The notes: generated by a model from the letters alone, not told the origin. 64,000 bases of DNA from Mycobacterium sp. (GCF_029961025.1 NZ_JASBVP010000001.1:81078-145077), one strand, 5' to 3'; positions 1-9,539 are shown, counted from the first letter of the stretch. Translations and numbers: made by a program.

Positions 1-1
1 G

Positions 2-382
2 CCGGTGCCACACACGGCGCGCGCGTTGTCGGACGCATTGTGCCTGTTTCTGGATCGGGACGCCTTCGAACGGCTGCTCGCCGCCCATCCGGGCATCTCC
101 CGGCGGTGGCTTTCCAGTGTGGCCCAACGGGTGTTGGCCGGGCGGGTCAGGTTGAGCCTGCTCGGCAGGCCGCTGCCAACCCAATTGGCGCAGCTTCTTC
201 TGGACTTAGCGGTCGACGGCTCCGTGCAACTCACCCAACACACCCTGGCGGCCATGCTCGGCGTACAGCGCCCGTCGATCAACAAGATCCTCAAGGAGTT
301 CGAGCGAGACCGTCTCGTCCACGTCGGATATGCCATGATCAAGATCACCGATCCCGATGGGTTGCGCGCCCGCGCGAAATGA
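2..382 (+). CDS. Crp/Fnr-family transcriptional regulator, C-terminal part
   Basis: This is the 3' end of a gene that begins before the window; the frame is open from base 2. The visible 126 residues contain the end of a cyclic-nucleotide-type sensor region ([16 protein letters not shown]) and a Crp-type winged helix-turn-helix ([24 protein letters not shown]). Such proteins bind DNA as dimers in response to a nucleotide or redox signal. The sensor core lies outside the window, so the ligand cannot be judged. It converges on the methyltransferase gene, with 27 bp between the two stops. Family assignment is good; the specific role is unknown. Confidence 0.8.
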   Translation, partial: PVPHTARALSDALCLFLDRDAFERLLAAHPGISRRWLSSVAQRVLAGRVRLSLLGRPLPTQLAQLLLDLAVDGSVQLTQHTLAAMLGVQRPSINKILKEFERDRLVHVGYAMIKITDPDGLRARAK

Positions 383-409
383 GGCTCAAATGCTGGTCGG
401 CCGGGTCAG

Positions 410-1093
410 TCACGAATCCGCATGCACCCCGGTGTTGGATGGCACCCGCACCAGTTCGAACCTGCGGATCCGCAGCCGGCCGCTGCGCATGGCTGCCTTC
501 AGCGGCGGCGGAATACGGGTGTGGCGGCTAATCTCCGCCATCGGGACCTGCGCGCCGGTCCGCAGCTCCCACTCGGGAAACCGGCGCAGGTCGTCCTCGG
601 AGATACCGATGCCGGTGCCCGGGATCGTGGTGAAGCCGGCCATGAGCAGAAGCGCGCCGGGCGCGGCGACCCGGGTGACCCCGGCGGCGTAGGCGTCGCG
701 TTGGGTGGCCGAAAGCCCGTAAAAGCAGCCACTGTCGACGATCAGGGTGTAGCCGTCGCCGAGGTTCAGCTCCCCGAGCCTGGTCACGTCGCCTTGCAGG
801 AAACGCGCTTTCGCGTCCCGCCCGACGGCTTCGGCCCGCGCCTTCTCCCGCGCTTTTTCGACTGCCCGGCCGAGCATGTCGATGCCGACCGCGTCCCAGC
901 CGCGCCGGGCGAGATAGAGCGTATTGCGTCCGACGCCGCAGCCGAGGTCCAGCGCCCGGCCCGGTGGCAGCCGGTGTTCGCCTTCGACGTGCTGCACCAG
1001 CCAGGTGTCGGGGACATCGGCAGCGGCAAACGACGGGTTTAGTCCGATCCGGGACAACACCTCGTACAACAGGCGGACAACGCGGCGATCCAT
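410..1093 (-). CDS. class I SAM-dependent methyltransferase
   Basis: A 227-residue cytoplasmic enzyme with the class I SAM-binding fold: motif I is ALDLGCGVGRNTLYLARRG, followed by the acidic strand end GIDMLG and a downstream FLQGDVTRL. The substrate is not evident. I chose the ATG at 1093 because GAGGA lies 5 bp upstream; a GTG at 1105 has no ribosome site. By position it corresponds to H37Rv Rv0520/Rv0521, which are annotated there as methyltransferase fragments, so this copy looks like the intact form (gene order from memory). It is divergent from the exported esterase gene. Confidence 0.8.
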   Translation of the reverse strand: MDRRVVRLLYEVLSRIGLNPSFAAADVPDTWLVQHVEGEHRLPPGRALDLGCGVGRNTLYLARRGWDAVGIDMLGRAVEKAREKARAEAVGRDAKARFLQGDVTRLGELNLGDGYTLIVDSGCFYGLSATQRDAYAAGVTRVAAPGALLLMAGFTTIPGTGIGISEDDLRRFPEWELRTGAQVPMAEISRHTRIPPPLKAAMRSGRLRIRRFELVRVPSNTGVHADS

Positions 1094-1200
1094 GTGGGTC
1101 CTCACGCCGGAATCCGGCCGGTCGCGCCGCGGTCACGGTGTGATAACCGATTCGGCGTGGCCTTACGGGCGATGCTATTCGACCCGGCAGGATCACGCTC

Positions 1201-2046
1201 ATGCCTCCGCTGACCCGCCGCGCTGCGCTGCGTCTTGGTGCCCGTGCTGCGGGAGGAGTCGCGAGCCTCTGGGCGTTGGGCGCATTGCGGGATCCGGGTG
1301 AACTCCACGCGTCGCCCGCCCCGTCCGAGCCCCCGGCGGGTAACGCGTTGCCGACTCGCCTGTCTGGATCGTTCATCTCCGCCGCCCGCGGGGGCGTGCC
1401 GACCAATTGGGTGATCCTGCGACCGCCCGGGGACGCCATGGCGCTGCGCCCGGTGATCGCCTTGCACGGCAAAGGCGGGAACGCCAACAGCGTGGTGGAC
1501 CTCGGCGTGGCGGACCAACTTGCCCGGTTGGTCCAAGCGGGCCACCCACCGTTCGCGGTGGTCGGTGTCGACGGCGGCGATACCTACTGGCACCGGCGGG
1601 TTTCCGGCCAAGACTCGGGAGCGATGGTGCTCGGCGAGTTATTGCCGATGCTGGCGACGAAGGGTTTGGACATCTCGCGGGTCGGCTTCCTGGGGTGGTC
1701 GATGGGCGGCTATGGGGCCTTGTTGCTGGGTGCTCGCCTGGGTGCGCCACGGACTGCGGGGATCTGTGCGGTGAGCCCGGCCTTGTTCACCTCGTATACC
1801 GGCAGCGCACCGGGGGCGTTCGACAGCTACGAGGACTGGGTGCGCAACAACGTGTTCGGCCTGCCCGCGCTGGCCAAGATCCCGATCCGGGTGGACTGCG
1901 GCACCGGCGACCGCTTCTATCCGGCGACGCGGCAGTTCGTCGCCCAACTGCGCACACCGCCGGCCGGGGGATTCTCGCCGGGTGGGCATGATGCCGAGTT
2001 TTGGCGCGGCCAGTTGCCCGCCGAGCTGGCATGGTTGGCGTCGTAA
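1201..2046 (+). CDS. Tat-exported alpha/beta-hydrolase (esterase D/antigen-85-like)
   Basis: A 281-residue probable exported esterase. The N-terminus has a twin-arginine signal (LTRRAALRLG) followed by a hydrophobic stretch and a cleavage-like ASP-AP region near residue 40. The mature part has the oxyanion-type LHGKGG (about 89-93), the nucleophile elbow GWSMGG with Ser167, and a late GGHDAEFW that probably supplies the catalytic His. The fold is that of the PF00756 esterases, which act on acyl esters outside the membrane. It corresponds by position to H37Rv Rv0519c. The substrate cannot be read from sequence. Confidence 0.82.
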   Translation: MPPLTRRAALRLGARAAGGVASLWALGALRDPGELHASPAPSEPPAGNALPTRLSGSFISAARGGVPTNWVILRPPGDAMALRPVIALHGKGGNANSVVDLGVADQLARLVQAGHPPFAVVGVDGGDTYWHRRVSGQDSGAMVLGELLPMLATKGLDISRVGFLGWSMGGYGALLLGARLGAPRTAGICAVSPALFTSYTGSAPGAFDSYEDWVRNNVFGLPALAKIPIRVDCGTGDRFYPATRQFVAQLRTPPAGGFSPGGHDAEFWRGQLPAELAWLAS

Positions 2047-2128
2047 CCGGGCGGATTCACCGTCCGACACGCTCGGCGGTCGGACCGTCGCTGCCCCACG
2101 GCGCTGGTTTGACCGCGAGGCGAGCGGT

Positions 2129-2392
2129 TCACTGCGGGATTTGGCGCTCCACCGCCCGCGCACGGCGCAACCCGGCGGCACCGGTCACGGCGAGCACCCC
2201 GGCGAGCGTCGCCAACAGCAAGGTCAGCAGCAGTAGCGGCGGGTTATAGACCACCGACATGATGACCGGCTGTCCGTCGACAATGGGTGCGACCGGCACC
2301 GTGGAGCGGACGTTTACCCAGCTTACCGCGCAGCCCGCCGCCGCAGCCGCGGCCAGGCCGAGTTCGGCGACGGCACGGGAGCGGGCCGTCAC
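2129..2392 (-). CDS. small two-helix membrane protein
   Basis: An 87-residue protein with two hydrophobic segments (about 9-25 and 45-71) and a basic C-terminus (LRRARAVERQ). No catalytic motif is visible. Its start overlaps the stop of the preceding membrane gene by 4 bp (ATGA), so the two are probably translationally coupled in the transcript downstream of hemB. H37Rv has a short membrane gene (Rv0514) at about this position; orthology is likely but not proven. Function unknown. Confidence 0.65.
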   Translation of the reverse strand: MTARSRAVAELGLAAAAAAGCAVSWVNVRSTVPVAPIVDGQPVIMSVVYNPPLLLLTLLLATLAGVLAVTGAAGLRRARAVERQIPQ

Positions 2393-2934
2393 CGCGGGAA
2401 CCCGCTGTCGTCGTCATCAATTTCGACATCCGGGCAGGCCGGCCCGACGCGCTCCTCAACCAACGGGGTCAGCGCCGCCCGCAAGTGGCGATGATGACGT
2501 GCCCACGCCTGTGCGGTGCGCCCGTGGGTGAGCTTGAGGCCGATGCCCACCCGCCCGCGGGGCACTCCCACGAGCTCACCGAGCGCCCGCGCCGATTGCC
2601 AGCGCTCGACTTCCTTTTCGACGGCCAACGGGTGCCCAGGTTCGGGGTACACCTTGAGAATCTCGGAGATCCGGATGGTCTCGGTACCCTGACGCAGGGT
2701 CTGCTCCGTCAGCTCTACCGAGGTATGGATGCGCGCCGCCTTCACCTGCAAGGCGACGAAGCCGGACACCAGCACCAAGAACACCGTGGGAACCAGAAAC
2801 TGCCAGCCGTAACCGCTGGATTTTTCGATCAGCAGCATGGCCACCGCCGAGGCAGGACCTGCCAACACCCAGTACCAGCTGGCACCGCACTCGTAAAACA
2901 ACGGCGCAGGCTTGGTTTCGGTCACTCGGGTCAT
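2389..2934 (-). CDS. membrane protein with two helices and a cytoplasmic tail
   Basis: A 181-residue protein with two adjacent hydrophobic helices (about 18-36 and 43-61), then a soluble domain beginning RIHTSVELTEQTLRQG and ending in a strongly acidic segment (DVEIDDDD). The layout resembles DUF3093/PH-like bacterial membrane proteins, but I do not see a diagnostic motif. I chose the ATG at 2934, which follows a GGTGGTGAG ribosome site; the longer frame to 3105 lacks one. It belongs to the string of membrane genes after hemB. Function unknown. Confidence 0.65.
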   Translation of the reverse strand: MTRVTETKPAPLFYECGASWYWVLAGPASAVAMLLIEKSSGYGWQFLVPTVFLVLVSGFVALQVKAARIHTSVELTEQTLRQGTETIRISEILKVYPEPGHPLAVEKEVERWQSARALGELVGVPRGRVGIGLKLTHGRTAQAWARHHRHLRAALTPLVEERVGPACPDVEIDDDDSGFPR

Positions 2935-3013
2935 CAACGGCTCACCACCCTGACTTCTGCATTGTTTCCTGCCGCCGGCGCTGCTCACCAGCGGCCGACG
3001 CCGATCTGGGTCC

Positions 3014-3523
3014 TCACCTGGTGAAGTACTCGTGGGCGTCCTTGCGGTGCAACAGAACCACTCCCCCACCGATGAGCACCGAGCCGACGATCCCCGTGAC
3101 GGCACAGACCACCGCCGCCACCGGCGGCCAGGTCACGGTGAACAAACGCATCGCCACGTAGACGATGGTGGCCAGGCCACCGCCGGTCAACACGGTGCGG
3201 GCCCACCGATAACCCGCCCGCATCAGCACCAGGAAGGTCACCACCACGGCGCACAGCACGGCCGCGAACAGGCCCGCTGCGGCGTAGATCGGCCCGGACC
3301 CGTTGCGTGCCTGCGTAAAGACCACGTCCACGAGGTACCCGATGACCATCAACGGCAACGCCGCCACCCACAGCCAGAAACCGGTGTCCACGTCCACCGG
3401 CCGCCTCGACGGTTGTCGCGGAGGCGGGGGCGGCGGGCTCGGGGGCTGCGGCCAGCCCGGGGGCGGCGGGCTCGGGGGCTGCGGCCAGCCCGGAGGCTGC
3501 GGCCAACCCGCTGGACCGGTCAT
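3014..3523 (-). CDS. proline-rich multi-pass membrane protein
   Basis: A 169-residue protein. The first ~40 residues are a Pro/Gln/Trp repeat (units of GWPQPP), followed by four hydrophobic segments and a short charged tail ([11 protein letters not shown]). The low-complexity head probably sits in the cytoplasm. Its start overlaps the hemB stop by 4 bp, indicating coupled translation. H37Rv Rv0513 also overlaps the end of hemB, so by position this is the likely counterpart. No enzymatic motif is visible, and a link to haem synthesis rests only on the operon context. Confidence 0.7.
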   Translation of the reverse strand: MTGPAGWPQPPGWPQPPSPPPPGWPQPPSPPPPPPRQPSRRPVDVDTGFWLWVAALPLMVIGYLVDVVFTQARNGSGPIYAAAGLFAAVLCAVVVTFLVLMRAGYRWARTVLTGGGLATIVYVAMRLFTVTWPPVAAVVCAVTGIVGSVLIGGGVVLLHRKDAHEYFTR

Positions 3524-4509
3524 GCCAGCCAGCCCGCCGCCTCGGCGGCCCAGTACGTGAGCACGATGTCCGCCCCGGCGCGGCGGATGCTGGTCAATGA
3601 CTCCAGCGCGGCGGCGCGCCTGTCGATCCAGCCGTTGGCGGCCGCGGCGGAAATCATCGCGTACTCGCCCGACACCTGGTAGGCGGCCACCGGCACCGGG
3701 GACACGTCCGCCGCGGCGGCCACCACATCCAGATAACCCATCGCGGGCTTGACCATCACGATGTCGGCACCCTCACCGATATCCAGCTCAATCTCGCGGA
3801 GCGCTTCCCGGGCGTTGCCGGGATCTTGCTGGTAGGTCCTGCGGTCGCCGGACAGGCTGCAGGCCACCGCCTCGCGGAACGGACCGTAGAAGGCCGAGGC
3901 GAACTTCGCGGCATAAGCCATGATTACCACGTCGGTGTGCCCGGCAGCGTCCAGCCCGTCGCGGATGGCGCCCACCTGGCCGTCCATCATCCCGCTCGGT
4001 GAGACCACGTGGGCGCCCGATTCCGCTTGTGCCACGGCTAATTCCACATATCTTGCCAGGGTGGCGTCATTATCCACCCGGCCCCGCTCGTCGAGGACAC
4101 CGCAATGCCCGTGGTCGGTGAACTCGTCTAGGCAGGTATCGGCCATCAGCACGGTGGCGTCACCGACATCCTTGGCCAGATCCCTCAACGCGACGTTGAG
4201 GATGCCGTTGGGGTCGGTACCGGCCGAACCCACCGGGTCCTTGTCACCCCGGAGCGGTACCCCGAACAGCATCAGCCCACCCACCCCGGCGGCGACGGCG
4301 GCGGTGGCGGCGGCGCGCAGTGAGTCCCGGGTGTGCTGCGCCACCCCGGGCATGGAGGCGATCGGACGCGGCTCGTCGATACCGTCGGCGACGAACAATG
4401 GCAGTACCAAATGCCTTGGCTCTAACGAGGTTTGCGCAACCAGGCGACGCATCGCCGGGGTGTGGCGCAGCCGACGGGGACGATGTCGCGGGTAGCCGTC
4501 AACACCCAC
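3520..4509 (-). CDS. hemB: delta-aminolevulinic acid dehydratase (porphobilinogen synthase)
   Basis: A 329-residue cytoplasmic enzyme that condenses two 5-aminolevulinates to porphobilinogen. Both active-site lysines are visible, in [13 protein letters not shown] and in VMVKPAMGY. The metal loop reads [14 protein letters not shown], with Asp where the zinc-type enzymes have the middle Cys, which suggests a magnesium-dependent type. I chose the GTG at 4509, which gives the same length as the M. tuberculosis enzyme; the frame runs on to 4617 only because the adjacent 57-bp repeat is open. It is the last haem enzyme of the hemA-hemC-hemD-hemB cluster and overlaps the next membrane gene by 4 bp. 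Confidence 0.95.
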   Translation of the reverse strand: MGVDGYPRHRPRRLRHTPAMRRLVAQTSLEPRHLVLPLFVADGIDEPRPIASMPGVAQHTRDSLRAAATAAVAAGVGGLMLFGVPLRGDKDPVGSAGTDPNGILNVALRDLAKDVGDATVLMADTCLDEFTDHGHCGVLDERGRVDNDATLARYVELAVAQAESGAHVVSPSGMMDGQVGAIRDGLDAAGHTDVVIMAYAAKFASAFYGPFREAVACSLSGDRRTYQQDPGNAREALREIELDIGEGADIVMVKPAMGYLDVVAAAADVSPVPVAAYQVSGEYAMISAAAANGWIDRRAAALESLTSIRRAGADIVLTYWAAEAAGWLA

Positions 4510-4667
4510 CGCGGACCCCCGCTGCGCCCGGCTCCGCCGCGCTTGCGATCGCACCCACACCCCCCCAATGGCGACCCGCTGCGCCCGGCCCCGCCGCGCT
4601 TGCGATCGCACCCACACCCCACCGATGGCGACCCGCTGCGCCCGGCTCCGCCGCGCTTGCGATCGCC
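4505..4667. repeat. 57-bp tandem repeat, about three copies, between hemD and hemB
   Basis: Three head-to-tail units with a period of exactly 57 bp: the marker GCTGCGCCCGG recurs at 4521, 4578 and 4635. Units two and three are almost identical and the first diverges at its left edge. The array fills nearly the whole gap between the hemD stop (4669) and the hemB start (4509). Because 57 is a multiple of three, it stays open in several frames and artificially lengthens the hemB frame. A dispersed copy of its 41-bp core lies at 16115-16155. It behaves like a MIRU/VNTR-type intergenic repeat. Confidence 0.9.
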
Positions 4668-4668
4668 A

Positions 4669-6351
4669 TTAGCGGCGGCGGCTCTTCTTGCGCGGCGGCG
4701 GTAGCGCTCCCTCGGCGCGCAGCCGCGCGGCGTGTTCGGCCAGGGCGTCGACCAGCGGCCCCACCGCGGCGACCTCGGGCTGTACGTCGACCCGCAGACC
4801 GAACTCCGCAGCGGTCTCGGCCGTCTTGGGGCCGATGCAGGCGATGATGGTGCGGGCGTGCGGCTTGCCGGCGATGCCGACCAGGTTGCGCACCGTCGAG
4901 CTGGAGGTAAAGCACACCGCGTCGAACCCTCCGGTCTTGATCATTTCCCGAATCTCCGCCGGCGGCGGGGCCGCCCGCACGGTCCGGTAGGCGGTGACGT
5001 CCTCGATTTCCCAGCCCCGTTCCCGCAACCCTTCGGCCAGCGTCTCGGTGGCGATGTCGGCGCGCGGCAGCAGCACTCGGTTCACCGGGTCGAACACGCT
5101 GTCATAGGGCGGGAATTCGTCGAGCAGACCCAGCGAGGATTGCTCCCCGGACGGCACCAGCTCCGGGCTGATCCCGAACGCGCGGACCCGATCGGCGGTG
5201 GCCTCGCCGATGCAGGCGATCTTCACCCCGGAGAACGCGCGGGCGTCCAGGCCGAAGGCGCCGAACTTCTCCCACACGGCACGCACCGCATTGGTGGAGG
5301 TGAACACCACCCACTGGTAGCGGCCGTCGACCAGGCCCTTGACCGCGCGTTCCATCTGGGCGGGACTGCGTGGCGGCTCGACGGAGATGGTCGGCACCTC
5401 GATCGGCAGGGCGCCGTAGGACGTCAGCCGCTCACTCATCTCGCCGGCTTGGTCCTTGGTCCGCGGCACCAGCACGGTCCAGCCATATAGTGCGCGGCTT
5501 TCCCACCAGTTCAGCCTGGCCCGGCCGGCCACCGTCTTGCCGATGGTCACCACCAGCGCACCGGTCAGCGGCTCGGTGCCGCCGATCGCGGCGCGCTCGG
5601 TCAACCCCTGCAGCGTGGTCTCCACCGACCGCTGCTGACACGTGGTGCCGTGCGCGGTCACCACGCACGGGGTGCTCTCCGCCAAGCCATAGTCGATCAA
5701 GGTGCGGGCCGCCTCGGTGAGATGCTCGGGGGTGGCTTGCAGGATCAGCGGACCCGGGGCGGCGGCCAACGCCGCCCAATCCACCTCACCGCGCACGTCG
5801 GCGACCGTGTGCGCCGAGCCCAACGGCAAACCCGCGTAGGTGGGGACCGCGGTGCTCGCAGCCAGGCCGGGCACGATCTCGAAGTGCAGGTGGCTGCGTG
5901 CCACGGCGTTCACTTCGCTGATGACGGCATCCACCGATAGTGGGTCACCGGCTACCAGCCGGACCACGTCGGCGCCCGAACGCGCCTCGGTCACCAACGT
6001 TTTAGCCACCTCGGCGGGCTCACCGAGAGCCGGGCGAATATCGGGACCGCCCGCGACCGAGGGCGCTTCGGTTTCGTTGGCACCCTCGGCCGCGCTTCGG
6101 GCACCGCCGCCGGAGTCGCTGCTTTCGACCCCCTCGCTGCTCGCGGGCGCCGGGGTTGCCGACGACAGTGCGGTGCCGATCAGCGCCAGCACCGGCTCGG
6201 CCACATCGGGATCGGTGAACACCAGGGAAGCACTCGCCAGCACCGTGGCGGCCCGCGTCGTCAGCAAACCCGGATCGCCCGGACCGGAACCCACGAACGT
6301 AATGCGGCCCGGCTTGGGCTTGCGGCCTCGCATGTTTGCTTGGCGAGTCAT
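4669..6351 (-). CDS. hemD: uroporphyrinogen-III synthase fused to a SUMT-like methylase domain
   Basis: A 560-residue two-domain protein matching the M. tuberculosis Rv0511 fusion. The N-terminal third is a CobA/SUMT-like domain (ITFVGSGPGDPGLLT at its start), interrupted by a Ser/Glu/Ala-rich insert at about residues 66-95. The C-terminal ~270 residues, from GWTVLVPRTKDQAGEM, are the HemD domain that cyclises hydroxymethylbilane to uroporphyrinogen III (VVFTSTNAVRAVWEKF and AVCFTSSSTVRNL are recognisable). The protein ends in a basic KKSRRR tail. The usual SUMT segment RLKGGDPFxFGRGGE is here VRLVAGDPLSVDAVISE, so methylase activity is doubtful. It lies 36 bp after hemC. An internal ATG at 6333 is an alternative start. 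Confidence 0.92.
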   Translation of the reverse strand: MTRQANMRGRKPKPGRITFVGSGPGDPGLLTTRAATVLASASLVFTDPDVAEPVLALIGTALSSATPAPASSEGVESSDSGGGARSAAEGANETEAPSVAGGPDIRPALGEPAEVAKTLVTEARSGADVVRLVAGDPLSVDAVISEVNAVARSHLHFEIVPGLAASTAVPTYAGLPLGSAHTVADVRGEVDWAALAAAPGPLILQATPEHLTEAARTLIDYGLAESTPCVVTAHGTTCQQRSVETTLQGLTERAAIGGTEPLTGALVVTIGKTVAGRARLNWWESRALYGWTVLVPRTKDQAGEMSERLTSYGALPIEVPTISVEPPRSPAQMERAVKGLVDGRYQWVVFTSTNAVRAVWEKFGAFGLDARAFSGVKIACIGEATADRVRAFGISPELVPSGEQSSLGLLDEFPPYDSVFDPVNRVLLPRADIATETLAEGLRERGWEIEDVTAYRTVRAAPPPAEIREMIKTGGFDAVCFTSSSTVRNLVGIAGKPHARTIIACIGPKTAETAAEFGLRVDVQPEVAAVGPLVDALAEHAARLRAEGALPPPRKKSRRR

Positions 6352-6387
6352 GTGCGTACTCCCAGTTTCACTTCCTCACGCGGGATC

Positions 6388-7314
6388 TCACCGCGCACCG
6401 GCCATGAGCTTCCGTGCCCCCAGCGCGAACAGTTCCCCGGCGACCGAGAGCCCAAGCTCTCGTGCCCGGCCCGGGGTGTCGATGCCGGACGCGCGGATCA
6501 CATCGGATCCATCCAGCGCCGCCACACAGCCGTGCAGCGACAATTCCTGGAAGACTCGGCCGTCCGCATCGACGGACTCAACCACCTCGGCGATGGCACC
6601 CACCGGTGCGGAACAACCCGCCTCCAGCTCGGCAAGCAGGGCGCGTTCCGCGGTAACGGCCGCGCGGGTGCCGGCGTCGTCCAACTCCGCCAACACCGCG
6701 ACCAGGTCGGTATCGCCGACGCCGCACTCGACTGCCAACGCACCCTGCGCCGGCGCGGGCAACATCTGCACCGGCTCCAAAGTTTCGGTGATCTCATCAA
6801 GGCGGCCCAACCGGGCCAGACCCGCCCGGGCCACCACGATGGCATCGACGTCACCACTGCGTACCCTGTTCAACCTGGTATCTAGGTTGCCTCGTAGGGG
6901 GCGAATTTCCAAACCGAGACCCAATGCTCTAAGCTGTGCGGCCCGCCGCGGCGATGAGGTGCCAACCACCGAGCCCGCCGGCAGCTCCGCCAGCAACAGC
7001 CCATCGCGGGCGACAACGGCATCGCGGGGGTCATCGCGCCGGGGAATCGCGGCGACCGTGAGGCGTGGGTCTGCGGCGGTGGGCAGATCCTTGTGCGAGT
7101 GCACGGCAGCGTCGACCCGGCCGTCCACGATGGCCTCCCGCAGCGCGGTGGTGAACACCCCCACCCCGAGTTCGGCGATCGGTGCCGACGAGCGGTCTCC
7201 CGCCGTGGTGATGACCACCAACTTCGCGGCATGGCCCTCGGCTCTCAGGGCGTCTCTGACGGTGGCGGCCTGGGTGGTGGCCAATCGGCTGCCCCGGGTG
7301 CCTATCCGGATCAC
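6388..7314 (-). CDS. hemC: porphobilinogen deaminase (hydroxymethylbilane synthase)
   Basis: A 308-residue cytoplasmic enzyme that polymerises four porphobilinogens into hydroxymethylbilane, the substrate of the next gene's HemD domain. The sequence has the N-terminal [15 protein letters not shown], the substrate-binding [13 protein letters not shown] and [10 protein letters not shown], and [10 protein letters not shown], whose Cys carries the dipyrromethane cofactor. I chose the GTG at 7314, which matches the M. tuberculosis start (MIRIG); a TTG three codons upstream is possible. It begins 12 bp after the hemA stop, in the same operon. Confidence 0.95.
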   Translation of the reverse strand: MIRIGTRGSRLATTQAATVRDALRAEGHAAKLVVITTAGDRSSAPIAELGVGVFTTALREAIVDGRVDAAVHSHKDLPTAADPRLTVAAIPRRDDPRDAVVARDGLLLAELPAGSVVGTSSPRRAAQLRALGLGLEIRPLRGNLDTRLNRVRSGDVDAIVVARAGLARLGRLDEITETLEPVQMLPAPAQGALAVECGVGDTDLVAVLAELDDAGTRAAVTAERALLAELEAGCSAPVGAIAEVVESVDADGRVFQELSLHGCVAALDGSDVIRASGIDTPGRARELGLSVAGELFALGARKLMAGAR

Positions 7315-7326
7315 GTCGGTCAATCG

Positions 7327-8715
7327 CTAGTCGATAGGTCGTCTGCTGCGGTGCGTACGAGCGGTACCGGCATCGAATTCAGTTGACACCATGGGTAATT
7401 CGCCTGCCGTAGCGACGGCGTCGACGGCGGTCTGGTCGAGTTCGAACAGTTCACGCAGCGCCTCGGCGTAGCTGTCGCCGCCGGGTGCGCTGGCCAGCTG
7501 CTTGATCCGCACGGTGGGCGCGTGCAACAGCTTGTCCACCACCCGGCGCACGGTGCGGGCGACCTCGTCGCGGTGGGCGGGATCCAGGTCCGGCAGCCGG
7601 TTGTGCAGGCGCAGCAACTCCGCTTCCACCACCTCGGCGGCCCGCTGGCGCAGCGCGGTCACCGTCGGGGTCACCTCGGCCATCCGCTGGCCGGCCAGAT
7701 ACGTGGCAACCTCGGTCGCGACGATACGGCGGGCCGCGTCGACGTCGGTGGCGGCCGCGCGGGCCGACGGCTCGTGTTGGATGCGGTCCATGTCGACGAC
7801 CCACACCCCGGGCAATCCCGCCACCGCCGGATCCACGTCGCGCGGCATCCCCAGATCGCAGATCACCAGGGGCCGGGTCGCTTCGTCGCGGCGTGATGCG
7901 GCCAGCGCGTGGTGGACGTCGGCGAGCGACACCACCGGACGCACCGCCCCGGTGCAGCTGACCACCATGTCGACGTCGGTGAGAGCGCCGGGTAGCCGGT
8001 CGAGAGCGAGCACCTCGGCGCGCGCCCCGGACTCGCGGACCTTGCGGGCCAGCCGCTGCGCCCGGGGCAGCGACCGGTTGACGACACGGATATGGCGGAC
8101 GCCGGCTCGGGTTAAATGCGCCGCTGACAGCGCGCCCATCGCCCCGGCGCCGATCACCGCCGCGGTCTTGCCGACAAGCCCGCCCAGCCGGTCATCGGCC
8201 ATCCCCACCGCGACCGACACCACCGAGGCGCCGGCGGCGTCGATGGCGGTCTCGGTGTGTACCCGCTTGCCAACCGCCAGCGCCCGTTGGGCCAGTTCAT
8301 GCAGCACCCGGCCGACGGTGCGGTTGGCCTCGGCGGCGGCATAAGCCCGTCGCACCTGCCCGAGCACCTGTTGCTCGCCGATCACCGCAGAGTCCAGGCC
8401 GCTGGCGACCGCGAACAGATGCTCGACGGCGGCTTCGCTGTAGCGCACGTAGGCGTAACGGGTCAGATCCGCCATCGACATGCCGGAATGCTCAGAGAGC
8501 ACCTGACCGATCACCGACAGCCCGCCGTGGAACGCGTCCACCACCGCGTACACCTCCACGCGGTTACACGTCGACAGCAACATCGCCTCGGTTACCAGCG
8601 GCGACTGCAGCACCCGGTCGATGATCTTGGCCCGCTCGGATTCGTCGGTGCTCAGCCGTTCCAGAACCGCCACCGGTGCGCTGCGGTGCGACACCCCGAA
8701 GAGCAGGACACTCAC
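7327..8715 (-). CDS. hemA: glutamyl-tRNA reductase
   Basis: A 462-residue enzyme catalysing the first committed step of C5-pathway tetrapyrrole synthesis: NADPH reduction of glutamyl-tRNA to glutamate-1-semialdehyde. Visible are the catalytic cysteine motif [13 protein letters not shown], the NADPH-binding [12 protein letters not shown] and the C-terminal dimerisation region ([14 protein letters not shown]). A GTG start gives [15 protein letters not shown], matching the family. It is the first gene of the haem operon. In Actinobacteria this enzyme is a usual control point of the pathway, but I see no riboswitch or operator upstream. Confidence 0.95.
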   Translation of the reverse strand: MSVLLFGVSHRSAPVAVLERLSTDESERAKIIDRVLQSPLVTEAMLLSTCNRVEVYAVVDAFHGGLSVIGQVLSEHSGMSMADLTRYAYVRYSEAAVEHLFAVASGLDSAVIGEQQVLGQVRRAYAAAEANRTVGRVLHELAQRALAVGKRVHTETAIDAAGASVVSVAVGMADDRLGGLVGKTAAVIGAGAMGALSAAHLTRAGVRHIRVVNRSLPRAQRLARKVRESGARAEVLALDRLPGALTDVDMVVSCTGAVRPVVSLADVHHALAASRRDEATRPLVICDLGMPRDVDPAVAGLPGVWVVDMDRIQHEPSARAAATDVDAARRIVATEVATYLAGQRMAEVTPTVTALRQRAAEVVEAELLRLHNRLPDLDPAHRDEVARTVRRVVDKLLHAPTVRIKQLASAPGGDSYAEALRELFELDQTAVDAVATAGELPMVSTEFDAGTARTHRSRRPID

Positions 8716-8852
8716 GAAGGAATCACCTGGCCTGCTCCCTTGCTCGCACCAGTGGATTGACCTCCACGGTAGACGTTGACGAGGTGGGGTACCAAATTTC
8801 CGGCGGTGCCGCCGGCGCCGCCGGCATCAGTTCCGTCGGCCCGTCGAGCGTC

Positions 8853-9113
8853 TCAACGGGCGGCCAGGTCGGCGCGCAGCCGGGCCTCGTCGATCTCCCA
8901 ATAACTGTGCTCGCGGCCGTCCAGCAAGATCACCGGCAGCCGGTCGCCGAACTGGGCCCGCAGCCCGGGATTGCCCTGCCGCGCAGCGGAGTCAACGTCG
9001 GTGACCGACAGGTCGAAGCCCAGCTCGTCGGCCAGTTCGACCAGACGGGTGTGCACCCGTGCACAGATCACGCAGCCGGCACGGGTCAACAGCTGCACCT
9101 GCGGGCGGCTCAT
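8853..9113 (-). CDS. glutaredoxin-like thiol-redox protein (DUF836)
   Basis: An 86-residue thioredoxin-fold protein with a CxxC active site near the N-terminus (LLTRAGCVICARVH) and a cis-Pro region DRLPVILLDG, followed by HSYWEIDEARLRADL. It probably acts in thiol-disulfide exchange in the cytoplasm. The ATG at 9113 is preferred because the fold starts directly after it (QVQLLTRAGC); the 37-residue upstream extension looks non-coding. It precedes hemA in the same direction by 137 bp, as Rv0508 does in H37Rv, so it may be co-transcribed with the haem genes. Confidence 0.82.
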   Translation of the reverse strand: MSRPQVQLLTRAGCVICARVHTRLVELADELGFDLSVTDVDSAARQGNPGLRAQFGDRLPVILLDGREHSYWEIDEARLRADLAAR

Positions 9114-9539
9114 GACACCAGTGTGGCAGCGGCCCGGAACTGCGGTCCCGGATGGCGGGGCCGAGGTGGCCGCGGCGGTCCGGTAGTTACCGTGGCCACG
9201 GGGAGCGGTAACCGACATCGGCACACCGAGAGCTCTGCCGGGGAGTCCCCTAAGCGTGTCGTCTCATCGATGACGCCGCCGAGCCGCCGAAGCGCCACGA
9301 GACATGTTGTGCTGCAGGTGCTTTAACCGTTCCACTCGGGTAATATCGTCGACACTCCGTGCCCCCGGCATGACGGCGGCGTCGCCCGATTCGAGGCGGA
9401 TCGCCGACGGGAGCCCCGAGCTTCGCTGTCGGCCGCCGCTGCGGTCGGTGGCCACGCCGCCCCGGTTGCCACCATGCCGGATAGTGTTGAACTGGCAGGC
9501 GAACTCCTCTTCGCGGGCGCACAGACTAGGAGGTCCGTG
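9114..9539. other. 426-bp divergent intergenic region without a recognised gene
   Basis: Spacer between the glutaredoxin-like gene and serB1, which are transcribed away from each other. Frames here are short and lack family motifs. In H37Rv the mmpS2-mmpL2 pair lies in this interval; no remnant is visible. The only clear signal is the AGGAGG ribosome site of serB1 at 9528-9533. Promoters for both flanking genes should lie here, but I see no convincing -10 box. Confidence 0.6.

Noticed and set aside
4510..4617. N-terminal extension of hemB through the 57-bp repeats
   Set aside because: The extra residues repeat every 19 residues and come from the tandem array; the GTG at 4509 restores the normal enzyme length.
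4505..4667. Possible CRISPR array
   Set aside because: The repeats are contiguous without unique spacers, and no cas genes are near; the same holds for the arrays at 10443 and 24644.
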